Shown: piece by piece, positions 22,947 through 35,900 of the stretch
Numbering within the stretch: position 1 is the stretch's first letter
Layout of the letters: each line of letters starts with the position of its first letter
IMG/VR virus record: IMGVR_UViG_3300021093_000080
Span: 1 to 59,742 of that record
Length of the DNA: 59,742 nt
Direction: 5' to 3' (one strand)
Source: a virus
The notes under the pieces: model-generated
Databases searched by the model: none
The model's input: the letters and a program-made list of their open reading frames with translations, nothing else
Told to the model about the DNA's origin: nothing
Translations under genes and position numbers: made by a program

Positions 22947-23357
22947 ATGGGCGAAAACGATAAAAGTAATAACATAGCAGGTGGGCAGCAGACGTTTAGA
23001 GGGTTCAGCTCGCGGGCCGATAAAACCAATTATAAATTGTATGATTTTGCATTGATCAAACAAGATCTGATCAATCGATTGAGTGTGAGAAAGGGCGAGC
23101 GTGTGGAAAATCCCGAATTCGGAACCATAATCTATGACCTGCTGTTCGAACCATTGACCGACGTGATCAAACAGGCAGTGGCGGACGACATCGCACAAAA
23201 TCTAAATGCGGATCCAAGATTAAGCACCAGCGAGATATTGGTAAGTGAGTCAGACCACGGCATATCGGTGCAGGCCACCATTACCTACGTACCCTACAAC
23301 ATCACTGAGAAACTCACCTTTAGTTTTGACGAAAACAGCGCTTTGCGCCTTTCTTAA
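22947..23357 (+). CDS. gp25: Baseplate wedge protein gp25
   Basis: A 136-residue wedge protein of the gp25/GPW family, related to the sheath-initiator gp25 of T4 (132 residues) and to type VI secretion TssE. The family signature is RKGERVENPEFGTIIYDLLF followed by a short strand region (GISVQATITYVPYN). It starts two bases after the gp5 stop. gp6 follows after a 43-base gap that contains a late-type box. Confidence 0.95.
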   Translation: MGENDKSNNIAGGQQTFRGFSSRADKTNYKLYDFALIKQDLINRLSVRKGERVENPEFGTIIYDLLFEPLTDVIKQAVADDIAQNLNADPRLSTSEILVSESDHGISVQATITYVPYNITEKLTFSFDENSALRLS

Positions 23358-23377
23358 TCTACGCACATTATACAATC

Positions 23378-23385
23378 AATAAATA
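23378..23385 (+). promoter_or_regulatory. Late-type promoter box AATAAATA before gp6
   Basis: One base from TATAAATA in the gap between gp25 and gp6, 15 bases before the ATG at 23401. The leader also contains the inverted pair CCATAGTTTAAACTATGG, which spans the start codon (23388-23405). Confidence 0.45.
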
Positions 23386-23400
23386 TCCATAGTTTAAACT

Positions 23401-26400
23401 ATGGCCATCACTGACAGACAAAATCGCTTGCTTGTAGCCGAAGATTGGCGCAAAATTTACACTGCTTTTCAACAGGCAGATTTCAAATCTTACGACTTTG
23501 AAACACTGCGAAGGACCATGGTGGCCTATCTCAGGGAAAATTATCCAGATGACTTCAATGATTTCGTGGAGAGCTCAGAGTATGTGGCGCTGATAGATCT
23601 CATAGCCTACATTGCTCAGAGTCTGAGTTTTCGAGTGGATCTGAATGCAAGAGAAAATTTTTTAGAAACCGCGGAGAGAAGGAACAGCATTCTTAGACTG
23701 GCAAGATTGATCAATTACAATGCCAAGAGAAATTTATCAGCGTCTGGACTGTTGAAAATAGCTTCGGTATCTACGTCAGAAGACATCAAGGACAGCAGTG
23801 GAAATAGTTTGATTAATACCACAATCGTCTGGAATGATCCTTCAAATACAAATTATCGAGAACAATTTATCACAGTGTTGAATGCCGCCAATGTGGAAGG
23901 ACAGAGATTTGGTAAACCAAAGGAGAGTGATTCTATCGGAGGTATCCCCACAGAAGTTTATACATTGAATTCCAACAACACCGATGTGCCGGTATTTGAA
24001 TTCAACAGGTCGATAAGCGGTATCAATAGACAGTTTGAGATAATGCCGTGCTCTATATCCCGGGCAGAATCTATTTACGAGCCGGCACCTATCCCCGGCA
24101 CAGGTTTCACATATCTGTATAGAATAGATGGAGCAGGTGATACCAGTCCCAACACAGGATTTTTTGTTTTATTCAAGCAGGGTTCCCTAGGCAGCACAGA
24201 ATTTTCAATAGTCCAACCAACCACAAATTACGTTCAACCCATCACGATCAACAACATCAACAACACTGACCTTTGGTTATACCAGCTGGATGATTTCGGA
24301 CAAATAACAAAATTATGGACCAAGGTGCCAGACCTATCGGGCAGTAACGTTATCTATAACAGTTTGAAGGCCAACGTGAGAGACATCTACAATGTTGTTA
24401 CCAAGAACAACGACAATGTTGATCTAGTGTTTGGGGATGGAAATTTTTCTAACATTCCTTTGGGCACTTTCCGAGCGTACTACAGGACCAGTGACAATGC
24501 CAAATATTCTATACAGTCAGCAGACATGCAAGGGATTACTTTCGTGGTGCCTTATCTGGACAAGTCGGGTGGACAACAAGCACTCACCGTTACCTGCTCA
24601 TTGCAACAGTCAGTTTATAATTCTGCAGCATCAGAATCAAATGACAGCATCAAGACCAAAGCATCTCAGGCGTACTACGCACAGAACAGAATGATCACCG
24701 CAGAGGATTACAACGTGGTGCCACAGTCAATTTCCCAAGAAATCATCAAGATCAAAGCAAGCAATAGGACCGCCAGCGGGGTCAGCAGGTCACGAGAGAT
24801 TATTGATCCAACAGGTGCTTACAGCAACGTGTCTGTGTTCGCAGATGACGGGATATTGTACAGGGAGGAAACCAAGCCACAATTCACATTCTCGTTCACC
24901 AACAGGAATGAAATCCTAGATATCATTGATAGATCCATTGAAGCAAAATTAAAAGAAGCATACTCTAGACAATTTTTTTATTTTAAATATGGAACCAAGG
25001 ATTTGAGCACCCTGTCAGCCAGCTGGGTCAGCACCACCACAGGCACCAACACCAATACAGGATATTTCCAAGCAGCCGGACCGCTGACTGTGGGTGACTA
25101 TTCCACAAGCAACTTGAAATATGTCAAGGTTGGGTCCCTGGTCAAATTCACCTCTCCGGACACGAGAGAATTTTTAAATGGAAAATTAGTCACACTGGGC
25201 ACAGATTTAGCAAAAAACAGAGCTTGGGCAAAAATAGCAGGAGTGGTACTGGATGGTGCCAATCAGGGAGAAGGTAATCTGGAGAATGGTACCGGACCAA
25301 TCACACTGAATGATGTGATTCCAAACAACGCAGTGATCAGCGCTGTGTTTCCCCCATTTACTACCATATACGATACAGACTTAAAAAGAGACATTATAGA
25401 TAGGATAGAAGCCTATGAAGAATTCGCACTGAGATTTGATGAAGAGGATTCTTTGTGGAGGGTCATAACAGCAGCGAATCTGAGCGTAAGTGATATTTTT
25501 TCTCTAGACAATGCAGGCAACACATCACAAAATAATTTAGATGCCAGCTGGTGGTTCAAATTCACCACAGATGGCAGCACATACACAGTGACGTACAGAG
25601 CATTGAATTATATCTTCGAGAGCGCGCAAAATAACAAATTTTATTTTGATAAAACCGACAAAGTGTATGACTACATCACAGGAAAAACTGTCAAGGATGT
25701 GGTAAAATTGTTGAAATCCAACACTGTGCCCAGCACCGGATTTGGAATTGGATACCCAATCGATTGGCAGATTGTGGACACGGTGGAGGAGGCAGACGGA
25801 TATCAGGACAATAGAAAAGTAAAAGTTGGATTCTATGATGACGATGATGACGGAGTGGTGGACAATCCAGATATTTTTGATATTGTTGTGGAGCCCAACA
25901 CCAGTGTTAGCACCAAATTTGTATTTTTTGAAAAATATATAGGCTACAACAGCATCGAGAGATTTAGACCATATGACGCCAGCAATTTTGTTGTGGCCCA
26001 ATACGAATCTTCTATCGTGTTGCCCGGCACTTATAGCAATGGACAACTGTTTTATTTCTATGATGTCAACGAAGACGTTGTTAAAAAATTTGATGCTGCA
26101 TCGATTACCTTGGTGACAACCACAGACTACATTGCGCGAAAAGGCAGAAGCAATATAGAATTCCTCTATAAGCACACTGCCAGTCAGAACACAAGGATAG
26201 ATCCTGCACAAACCAATATCATGGATATCTATATTTTGGAGAGAACTTACGACCAGTTATTTAGAACTTGGCTCACCCAAGGTGGAGAAAAACCTGTGCC
26301 TTCGACTTCAGACCAATTGAGAATCAGTTATGCTGCTGGGTTGAACTCAATCAAAGCACTGTCAGATCAAATAGTATTCCATCCGGTGAAATACAAAGTG

Positions 26401-26913
26401 TTGTTCGGTAAACAAGCAGATGAGCAATTTCAAGCCACATTCAAAGTGGTCAAGAATTCATCAACCAATGTGACCAACGCCGTGGTCAAAACTCGTGTGA
26501 TTAAAGCCATCAACGAATTTTTCGCACTGGACAAGTTTGATTTTGGCGATACTTTTTATTTTACAGAGCTCGCGGCCTATGTTCACAGTCAACTTGAAAC
26601 TGATCTGCTGACAGTGGTTATAGTTCCAAATCAGATCGGACAGGGATTTGGTTCATTGTTCCAGATCAGCGGAGCATCAGATGAAATTTTTGTCAATGGA
26701 GCCACAGTTGATGACGTGGCAATTATTGATGCTATCGGAGCCAATCAATTACTAGCCAGCGGCAACGTGGTCACAAACACGACAGGATTGACGACCAGCA
26801 CGAGATCGTCTTCTGCGGTATCATCTGTAACAAGTTCTGTGGTAGGCACAGGCACTTCTAGCAGCGGCAGCACTGGTGGCGGCGGTAGCGGAGGCGGCGG
26901 CGGGGGGTACTAA
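23401..26913 (+). CDS. gp6: Baseplate wedge protein gp6
   Basis: A 1170-residue wedge protein. The N-terminus (DFKSYDFETLRRTMVAYLRE then YPDDFNDFVESSEYVALIDL and AYIAQSLSFRVDLNARENFL) is the strongly conserved start of T4-like gp6. T4 gp6 is 660 residues, so this is nearly twice as long, with inserted beta-rich domains in the middle. The last 60 residues are Ser/Thr then Gly-rich (GGGGSGGGGGGY). gp6 forms the inner ring of the T4 baseplate with gp25 and gp53. Its start codon lies in a perfect inverted repeat with the preceding bases. The next gene begins two bases after the stop. Confidence 0.9.
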   Translation: MAITDRQNRLLVAEDWRKIYTAFQQADFKSYDFETLRRTMVAYLRENYPDDFNDFVESSEYVALIDLIAYIAQSLSFRVDLNARENFLETAERRNSILRLARLINYNAKRNLSASGLLKIASVSTSEDIKDSSGNSLINTTIVWNDPSNTNYREQFITVLNAANVEGQRFGKPKESDSIGGIPTEVYTLNSNNTDVPVFEFNRSISGINRQFEIMPCSISRAESIYEPAPIPGTGFTYLYRIDGAGDTSPNTGFFVLFKQGSLGSTEFSIVQPTTNYVQPITINNINNTDLWLYQLDDFGQITKLWTKVPDLSGSNVIYNSLKANVRDIYNVVTKNNDNVDLVFGDGNFSNIPLGTFRAYYRTSDNAKYSIQSADMQGITFVVPYLDKSGGQQALTVTCSLQQSVYNSAASESNDSIKTKASQAYYAQNRMITAEDYNVVPQSISQEIIKIKASNRTASGVSRSREIIDPTGAYSNVSVFADDGILYREETKPQFTFSFTNRNEILDIIDRSIEAKLKEAYSRQFFYFKYGTKDLSTLSASWVSTTTGTNTNTGYFQAAGPLTVGDYSTSNLKYVKVGSLVKFTSPDTREFLNGKLVTLGTDLAKNRAWAKIAGVVLDGANQGEGNLENGTGPITLNDVIPNNAVISAVFPPFTTIYDTDLKRDIIDRIEAYEEFALRFDEEDSLWRVITAANLSVSDIFSLDNAGNTSQNNLDASWWFKFTTDGSTYTVTYRALNYIFESAQNNKFYFDKTDKVYDYITGKTVKDVVKLLKSNTVPSTGFGIGYPIDWQIVDTVEEADGYQDNRKVKVGFYDDDDDGVVDNPDIFDIVVEPNTSVSTKFVFFEKYIGYNSIERFRPYDASNFVVAQYESSIVLPGTYSNGQLFYFYDVNEDVVKKFDAASITLVTTTDYIARKGRSNIEFLYKHTASQNTRIDPAQTNIMDIYILERTYDQLFRTWLTQGGEKPVPSTSDQLRISYAAGLNSIKALSDQIVFHPVKYKVLFGKQADEQFQATFKVVKNSSTNVTNAVVKTRVIKAINEFFALDKFDFGDTFYFTELAAYVHSQLETDLLTVVIVPNQIGQGFGSLFQISGASDEIFVNGATVDDVAIIDAIGANQLLASGNVVTNTTGLTTSTRSSSAVSSVTSSVVGTGTSSSGSTGGGGSGGGGGGY

Positions 26914-26915
26914 TA

Positions 26916-29900
26916 ATGGCGGACAGACCTCTAGACAGCCAATCAAACTATGATGTGATCACCAACGAAAATGGTGTGACCCTTAGAAGGTCAGTAGCAC
27001 ATCTACCCACTTTTTTCAGAACAGATGTTAACGAACGTTTCCTAAGTGCCACACTGGACCAACTGATTCAACCAGGCAAGTTAGTCAGATTGGACGGATA
27101 TGTAGGTAGAAGGAATTCTTATACCAGGTCAATCACAGATAAATTTATTGAATCGGGCATTGAAGACAGAGACAGTTATCAATTAGAGCCCACTGTAACC
27201 TACACAGACAAAGACACCTCTTCCATCAATCCAGAAGATCAAGTGAAGTTTACTGCCACCTATGATGATTACATCAATCAATTGAAATTCTTTGGCGGTG
27301 ATGCAAGCAATCATGACAGACTTAATAAAGAAAAAATTTATTCTTGGGATCCAGCCATAGATTTTGACAAGTTGATAAACTACAGGGAATACTATTGGAT
27401 GCCTGAAGGACCAAATCCCATATTAATCGCCAGCAGCGGAACCAACGCAGTGTCCGAAATCAATGTGACACACGGCGCACAATCCGCATATCTTTTTGGC
27501 ACATATCCGGGAAGCAATAATCCGTCGATCACGCTATACAGAGGCAACACGTATAAGTTCATATTTGACACTCATGGTCATCCTTTCTACATAATGACCG
27601 AGCCATTCAAAACTGGCGTAGCTGAGGACGGCAGCACATCGGTGATATACAGCACGGGGGTCTCAGGAAACGGCATTGAGGAAGGCACGCTAACTTTCAC
27701 GGTGCCCACAAGTGCTCCTGATGTGCTATACTACCAGTGCGGTAATCACCAGGCTATGCAGGGCGTATTCACCATAAGAACTATAGGCGTAGCAACCAAG
27801 ATAGATGTGGATCATGAGATCATAGGAACAAAAAACTATACTTTGAAATCAGGGACCAAATTATCAAATGGTATGAAAGTGAGATTTGAGAACAATGTTG
27901 CCAATTCCGCCTATGCCAACAAAGAATTTTATGTTGAGGGGGTGGGCACATCTATCACGCTCACTGACACTGCCAATATGATTGTGACAGGACCTTACAC
28001 AGAAGAGTCCACAGAACCATATGACGCCGTTCCCTATGCCGACAGGCCTTACTCGATCAGTTTTTATAGACCAGTAAAGCCCGATTACATAACGATCAAG
28101 AGAGACAGCATCGATGGCAACGCCTGGAGCAGATACAACAGATGGTTCCACAGAGCAGTGATAGAGGCCACTGCTGCAGCCAATGGTTACACACCTGTGC
28201 TGCTAGAAACAGACAGAGCCAAAAGGCCCATCATAGAATTTGATTCTGGATTATCTCTGTTCAATCACGGAACCACTGCCAAGAGATCGGTGACGTTGAT
28301 AGACACAGTGACTACGGATGTGTTTTCTAAAATGGTCAATACCACAGGATACATTGTGGATGGGGTGCCACTAGTGGATGGTATGAGACTGTTAATCACC
28401 GCAGACACAGATCCTCTAGTTAACAATAGAATTTATTTGGTAAATTTTGTCAAGGTTCAGGGGTCAGCAGTGACCACTCTGAGACTGTCCGAAGGGTCAG
28501 ACGCTTTGCCTTTGGACGGAGATGCAGTATCAGTGGAAATGGGGGCTGTCAATCAGGCAAAAACTTTTTATTACAGCACCAGTGAAAAGGCATGGATAGA
28601 GGGACAATCAAAAATGGATGTGAATCAACCACCCCTGTTCGCACTGTTTGATGAGAATCATAAAGCATTCAACAATGATGATGCGTATCCAAATTCCACT
28701 TTCACAGGATCTAGACTGTTTGAATACAAGATCAGTCCAACGTCCACAGTAGATCCTGTGCTGGGACTACAAATAAAATATTACACAGTAAAAAATTTGA
28801 GCGACATTGTATTCACTTCTGATTTCGCCACAGCATCTTTTCAATATAATATAGACGATAAGTCTTATACAAAAAATTTTAACACGGGACACGCACATCA
28901 AATTCTTTCCAGAGACAGACATGTCAACAGATGTGGATGGATAGAGAGAACAGAGGAGAGCAAGCAGAGAGTCACTAGATTATTTTCGGTTGATAAAAAT
29001 GAATTGAAGTTATTTCCTGTGGACGTGTTTGAAAACAGCAAATCGTTATCTGATTTATCCGTGACGGTGGATGTGAACCACGTCACTCAAAATTTAGGCA
29101 CAGATTACACCCTGGTAGACGGATTGACCTACAAATATGTGAAATTTGCGAAAAACCTAAAGGTAGATGATCTAATCAAATTGAGTTGTTACAGTTCAGC
29201 AAAAAAAATTGCCGGCAAAGGCATATATGAAATACCGGAAAACATAGCAGTAAATCCGTTCAACGCACAATTGAAAGATTTTACATACGGACAGATATTG
29301 AATCATTTACACGACATCAATGAAAAAAATGTGGAGATGATCGGCAAAACTCCCGGAAGCAGCAATCTCAGAGACATAGGCAACGTGAGATTACAGGGAG
29401 GCACAATAATTCAACATGGCGCTGCTTTGCCGCAGGCGATGTTTTTATTGATAGATCAAAACGCCAACGCTATTAAGTCGATAGAATACTGTAACTCTGA
29501 ATATACAAAATTCAAAGAAACGTTTCTAGCAAACAAGTCGGGATCACTGCATGAGGGTTCTATCGCAAGTAGAGTAGACGAAATAATCAAAAATATTTCT
29601 GAAAATAAGAATGTAAGTTTTCCTTTCTATTACGATGACATGATAGGGCATGGAGAAAATCTCTCAGTGAGAAAATACACAGTGCAAGATCCTGAAGAAA
29701 TAGAGTATGCCATCGATTCACAATTTGATACGACTACAGCGAGCAAAAGAGCGGTCTACATATACCTCAATGATCAAATATTGCTGTTGGGGTATGACTA
29801 TAATTTCAGTGCCGAAACAGATGGTGTTACCATAACCGCCACGTTAGCTGCTGGAGATATTATCACCATCAAAGATTACGCAAGCACTGTGGGCAGCTTC

Positions 29901-32900
29901 GTGCCTCCCACACCAACCAAATTGGGAATTTATCCAAAATTCAAACCTGAAAAAATCATAGACAATACCTATAGAACATCCGTGAACGTGATTGTGGGGC
30001 ATGACGGCAGCAGAACTATTGCCTTTGGTGATTATCGAGACGATCTTTTACTAGAGCTGGAAAAAAGAATTTACAACAATTGCAAAACTTCATTCAACAC
30101 AGATTTATTGTCCGAAGATGATGTGAGACCAGGGGTGTTTAGAACCACAGAATACAACAACAGCGAAATTGACAAAATATTGAGCTTAGATTTTTATGCT
30201 TGGGCAGGACAAAATGGCATAGAATATCAAAACAATTTACACTACGACGAAAACGATTTTTTCACTTTTAATTACAGCAAAAATAAAAATATTAAAAACG
30301 GAGAGAAGTTACCTGGATACTGGAGAGGCATATACAAATATTTCTATGACACGGATAGACCACACACACATCCTTGGGAAATGTTGGGCCACAGTGAAAG
30401 ACCTTCCTGGTGGGTAGGCACATATGGACCGGCACCTTATACTTCGGGCAATGAATTATTGTGGAATGATCTGGCAGCAGGCTATGACACAGGATTGAAG
30501 AAAACTGTCGAAAAATACAAGAGATCTGGGCTGTCTGGCTATATCCCAGTGGATGCCAATGGTAATTTAAAATCGCCTGTCGCCATTGGCTTGATAGATC
30601 AATATCAAAATCTTGGAATAAAAGAACGTTGGAAGTTCGGAGATCAAGGACCTAGCGAAACGGCATGGCGCAGAAGCAGCCAATATCCTTTCAGCGTGAT
30701 GAAGTTATTGGCACTCACCAAACCAGCCAAATTCTTTGGATATTTCTTAGACAATAGTAGATTAGGAAAAAATGTGGCAGGAAATTATGTCAATACCAAG
30801 ACACAAGTAGCACCCACGCTGGCATCTTCCACATACTATTTGGATACCACGGGCGGATCCACGCCAAGTATCACAGCTGGGTATCAGCCGTTCATTGTCA
30901 ACTATTTGATCAAATGCGGGCTAGATCCTGCCGCTTTCTTTTACGACAAAATGAAAAATCTTAATGTGCAATTGGCATACAAATTGGGAGGATTCACAGA
31001 TAAACAAAATTTGAAAATTTTGACGGACAGCGTGAGCCCAGGCTCCACTTCCGGATCCCAATTCATTCCAGACGAAAACTACAAAGTTGCATTTAGGGTC
31101 AGTAACCCTGTAAGGGATTACGATTATTCTGGGGTGTTGGTGGAATTGAATTCAAATGTTACCAGCGATGGCAGCACTCTTGAAGGAGGATACAAGATCA
31201 TTGGATACAACAATATAAAACCTTATTTCAGGATTCTTAAACCCGTAGAGAATAACAATTTACACTCGATCTCCATTGGCAACAGCAGTGCAATCATCTA
31301 CAATGATTACAGTGAGAACGAGACTGTTGTTCCTTATGGCACTGTATTCAATACCACGCAACAGGTGATCAATTTCTTGGTAGGCTATGGAAAATATCTA
31401 GAATCTCAAGGATTTGTCTTTGATAACTTCAGCAATGAAATAGGAGAGATAAACAACTGGGAAACTTCGGCCAAGGAATTCCTTTACTGGACCAGGCAAA
31501 GTTGGGCGGCAGGTTCGGCCATAACATTGAGCCCGGGAGCTGCGGGATTCGTGCTTAAGACCAGCAACAGTGTGATCAGCAAATTTCAAAATACATTGGG
31601 GCAATACTCTGTGTTGGATTCTGGCGGCCGCGCGATAGGAACTCAATATATTTCAACCAAACGCATCGGCAATAAATTTTCTATTTCTATGAAAAATACG
31701 GAAGAGGGCATCTATAACATTTCAATGTGTGCCGTGCAGAAAGAACAGATTCTACTTTTTGACAACATCACGGTGTTCTCCGACATCATATTTGAACTGG
31801 TTACAGGATTCCGCCAGCAGAGATTGAAACTAGTGGGATGGAAAACCGCTGACTGGAACGGGGATTATTATTCTCCAGGATTTGTATTTGATGAAGCCAA
31901 GGTGGACAGATGGGTGGCAAACAGGGATTACCAAATAGGAAACACAGTTGAGTATCTCAATGGATTCTATACAGCCAAACAGAACCACAATTCTGGCCTG
32001 AAATTTGAGTTTGAGAGATGGACTAAAAAAAAAGCCAAACCATCTGCCCAACTGATACCTAACTTTGATTATAAAATTTCTCAGTTCAATGATTTCTATA
32101 ATTTGGAAACCAACAACTTTGACGAGACCCAACAGAAATTGGCACAGCATTTGACAGGATATCAATCTCGGCCCTATCTGGAAAACCTCTTCTTGAACGA
32201 TGTTTCTCAATATAAATTCTATCAAGGATTCATCAGGGAGAAGGGCACGCTGAACGCTATAGACAGATTGGTCAAGGCCAAATTTTATGGAGAGGACATC
32301 AATATAAATGCTTATTCGGAATGGATGATAAAGGTTGGAGAATTTGGAAATCTAGACGGCAGCAAATCGATACAATTGATACTGCCCGATAATAATTTCA
32401 CCAGCAACGCTCAAAGCATTGAATTGTTGAATGATGATAATGACGCAGAAGATTACGCGAGATCACTTTCCATAATCAGTGATAATTTTTACTCCAAGCC
32501 ATTGGAGTACTCAGCTTCCAACACATTTTCTAAATATGATTATTCCCAGCAGGGATATGACAGAGATTTTGTGCAAAAATACAAAACTGCAGGCTATGTG
32601 AGAATCACAGATGCGCAACACACCGCGTTCAACGTATCAGATATATTGAATCTAGATGTCAACAGGATCAACAACAAGGACCTAATATGGATAGCAAAAA
32701 AATCCAACAATGATTGGGACGTGCAGAGGATCACTTACACGGGACTAAACCTTATCACAATAAAACCAGTCAACAACAATACACAAGTAATTTTGGGATT
32801 CAACGGGGTGCACAAGTTGACAGCCGACCAATACATAGCCATAAACAACAGCCAGTTCCCTAATATGAATAAGGTGTATCAGGTGAGACTAATTGTAGAT

Positions 32901-35900
32901 GCCACTTCTGTCTTGGTGGATTTCGCCAATGCCACCACAATCAGCGGATCTTTCACAGTCAGGGACGAATCCACGGTGGCAACATATGGAAACCTGTATC
33001 GTTTCATCAGTGTGAGATTGGCCTCGCTTGACACAGTCAATGAGGTGTTGCCATACGATGAATACAAAATCGCGGACACTGTAAATGAAAAGCCCGGAGA
33101 TAAAATTTTTGTGGACAATGTGGGATCTCAGTGGAAAATTTATGAAAAAGTGGATCCTTATGTGATCAAAAGAATAGCGTCTTCTGATGTTGCAGACAAT
33201 CAGGAGTTTGGTTATAAAACAGTTGCCAGGTCCGATGGGAAATTTATCGCAATATCTGCGCCCGGCGATAGGGGAGGAACATCTCAAGGGTTCGTGAATT
33301 TCTTCAGCAGACTTGACAATCAGGCAGGATCGGTGTTCACACTTATAAACAGTCGCACAATGAGCGACAGCACCACCGGTACCGGTAGGCTGGGTGAGAG
33401 TTTGAGCATCAGCACCGATGAAAATTTTATAGTGGCGGGGGCTCCGTATGCCAATATTTTAGCATCAGATGGCAGCACAAGACGCAACAACAGCGGGTTA
33501 ATAAAATTATTCATTTGGAATCCTATAACAAAAGCATACGATGAATTCACAACCATAACCCCAGCAGATGACGGCACAGAAAATATAAATTTTGGTTGGT
33601 CGCATGCACTGGCGGAACCCACCGCGGACAGCGATGCCAGTGTGAGACAGAAATATCTTTTGGTCGGAGCTCCCGGATATGCCAGCGACACAGGAATAGT
33701 TTATCTATACACTTATACCCCCGTGGAAGACAGCACATTTGCCGCATGGACGCAGGACAACAGTGTGGTCAGCAGCCAGGCAGACACAAATAAAAGATTT
33801 GGCCATAGGATGGCCATCAACGACAACGGTGACATACTTGCGGTGTCTTCAGTGAGCCCAGATGATGCTGGCATGGTGGAGATCTTCGTAAGGAATAGTC
33901 CGGACAGTGTTGACAGCACCACGTTAGGATTCACTCATGTGCAGACCTTCAAGGGGACGTCGTCTCAAGATAGCACACTCAACACAGCGTTTGGAGAGAG
34001 TCTGTCCATGAGCAAAGATGGAAGGACATTAGTGATCTCCGCTCCGGGTAAAGATAATTCATCACAAGCGGATGCTGGCGCAGTATATGTTTACAAATGG
34101 AACATGGACGGTTCAACCAACACTTACACATTACACCAAACGATACAGTCCCCAGAAACTGCCACCAACATGCGGTTCGGTTCCACAGTACACATCAATC
34201 ATAATGCTGACAGATTGGTCATAGGAGCAGAAAAATTTGCAAACAGTCGCACACAAAAATTTGACAGTGGATCGACCACATTTGATTTACAAGACACTAA
34301 CATAGTGGATGTCAACATAGGATCTGGAGGAGTTTTCACTGCAACCAAATACAACAGCAATTTTATATTGGATGGCAAATTGATCACGGATAATGTGTCG
34401 GCCAATGACGATTTTGGTAGAGCTGTGTGGGTGATCGATAACACCGTATTTGTGGGAGCGCCTGGAGATGATTCGAAATATTCAAACGATTCTACTAGCG
34501 TAAATGATGGCATGGTAGCTGTTTTTGACTTGCAAAAGCAGGGATCATACAGCTGGAAAGTGTTACAACAAGAAGAGTCTTTGATCGATGACAGATTGAT
34601 AGATTCAGCTTTCGTATTTGATCGAGCAGCACAAAAAATTAAATCTTACATAGATTATTTTGATCCGATCAAGGGCAGGATACTGGGCATTGCGGATAGA
34701 GAGATCAATTACAAGACCGAATGGGATCCAGCAGTTTACAACATAGGCACAAATAGTGTCACGGTGAAACCAGACATGAGTTGGGCCGAAGAGCACGTGG
34801 GAGAAGTTTGGTGGGATCTCAGCAAGGCCCGATGGATATGGTATGAACAGGGCAACCAGGAATACAGAACTAAAAATTGGGGCAAACTCTTTCCTGGCAG
34901 CACGATTGATTTGTATGAATGGGTAGAGTCCACTCTATTGCCATCCGCGTGGAGTCAGCAGGCTGATAGCGCACTGGGATTAAGTCGAAAGATATCGGGG
35001 CAGCCTTTGTACCCAGACGACACGGTGCTGACTGTGAGACAAAAATATGATTCTCGTTTGGATGGTTTTATCAATTACTATTATTACTGGGTCAAAAATA
35101 GTGTTTACCTGCCTGACAGTGCCAAGAGTGTGGTCACCAGGGTGAACACCACGGGTTACATTTCCAATATCATAACCAATCCCAAAGGGTCAGGCATCAG
35201 GCATTTTGCGGTGTCAGATCAAAACAAATTGATTGCATTCAATATGAAAAATGACATCACCACCGACAACACTGTGTTGAACATCACTTATAAAGATACG
35301 GTGGAAGAAGGTGATGCGCATTATGTTTGGAAATTGATTAAAGAAGGTGATAAGGACGATGCGCCCAATGCACAGATTGAGAGAAAATGGTGGGATAGCT
35401 TGATCGGTTCTGACGAATCAGGCAACGAAGTGCCAGATATCTCGTTGTCTATAAATCAAAGATACGGCAACAAAATCAGACCAAGACAGAGCTGGTATGT
35501 GGATCGATTTGATGCGCTGAAAGAGATTATTGATTATACAAATTCAATATTGGCAAAGAATCAAATGGCCAACAACATAAGATACAAAAATCTTAATTCA
35601 TCAGAGCCTGAACCAACTGCCATATCAGGTGAGTGGGATAGCACTGTGGACACCTATGACGATTTGACCTATATTGATACCAGAGACATCAGCGGCACCA
35701 CCAACGTGCTGGTTAAAAATGATCAAAAATTTAGCAAAGGCTTTTGGGCCATCTATAATTGGAATGGTGCCGAATGGGTTAGAACCAAGTTACAAACATT
35801 CAAAACCAGTGCTTATTATTCCGTGATTGATTGGTATGATGTTTCATTTGATGCAAATGCTGCAATAGAGAAACAGCTGAATTTTCAGTATGAATTGGAT

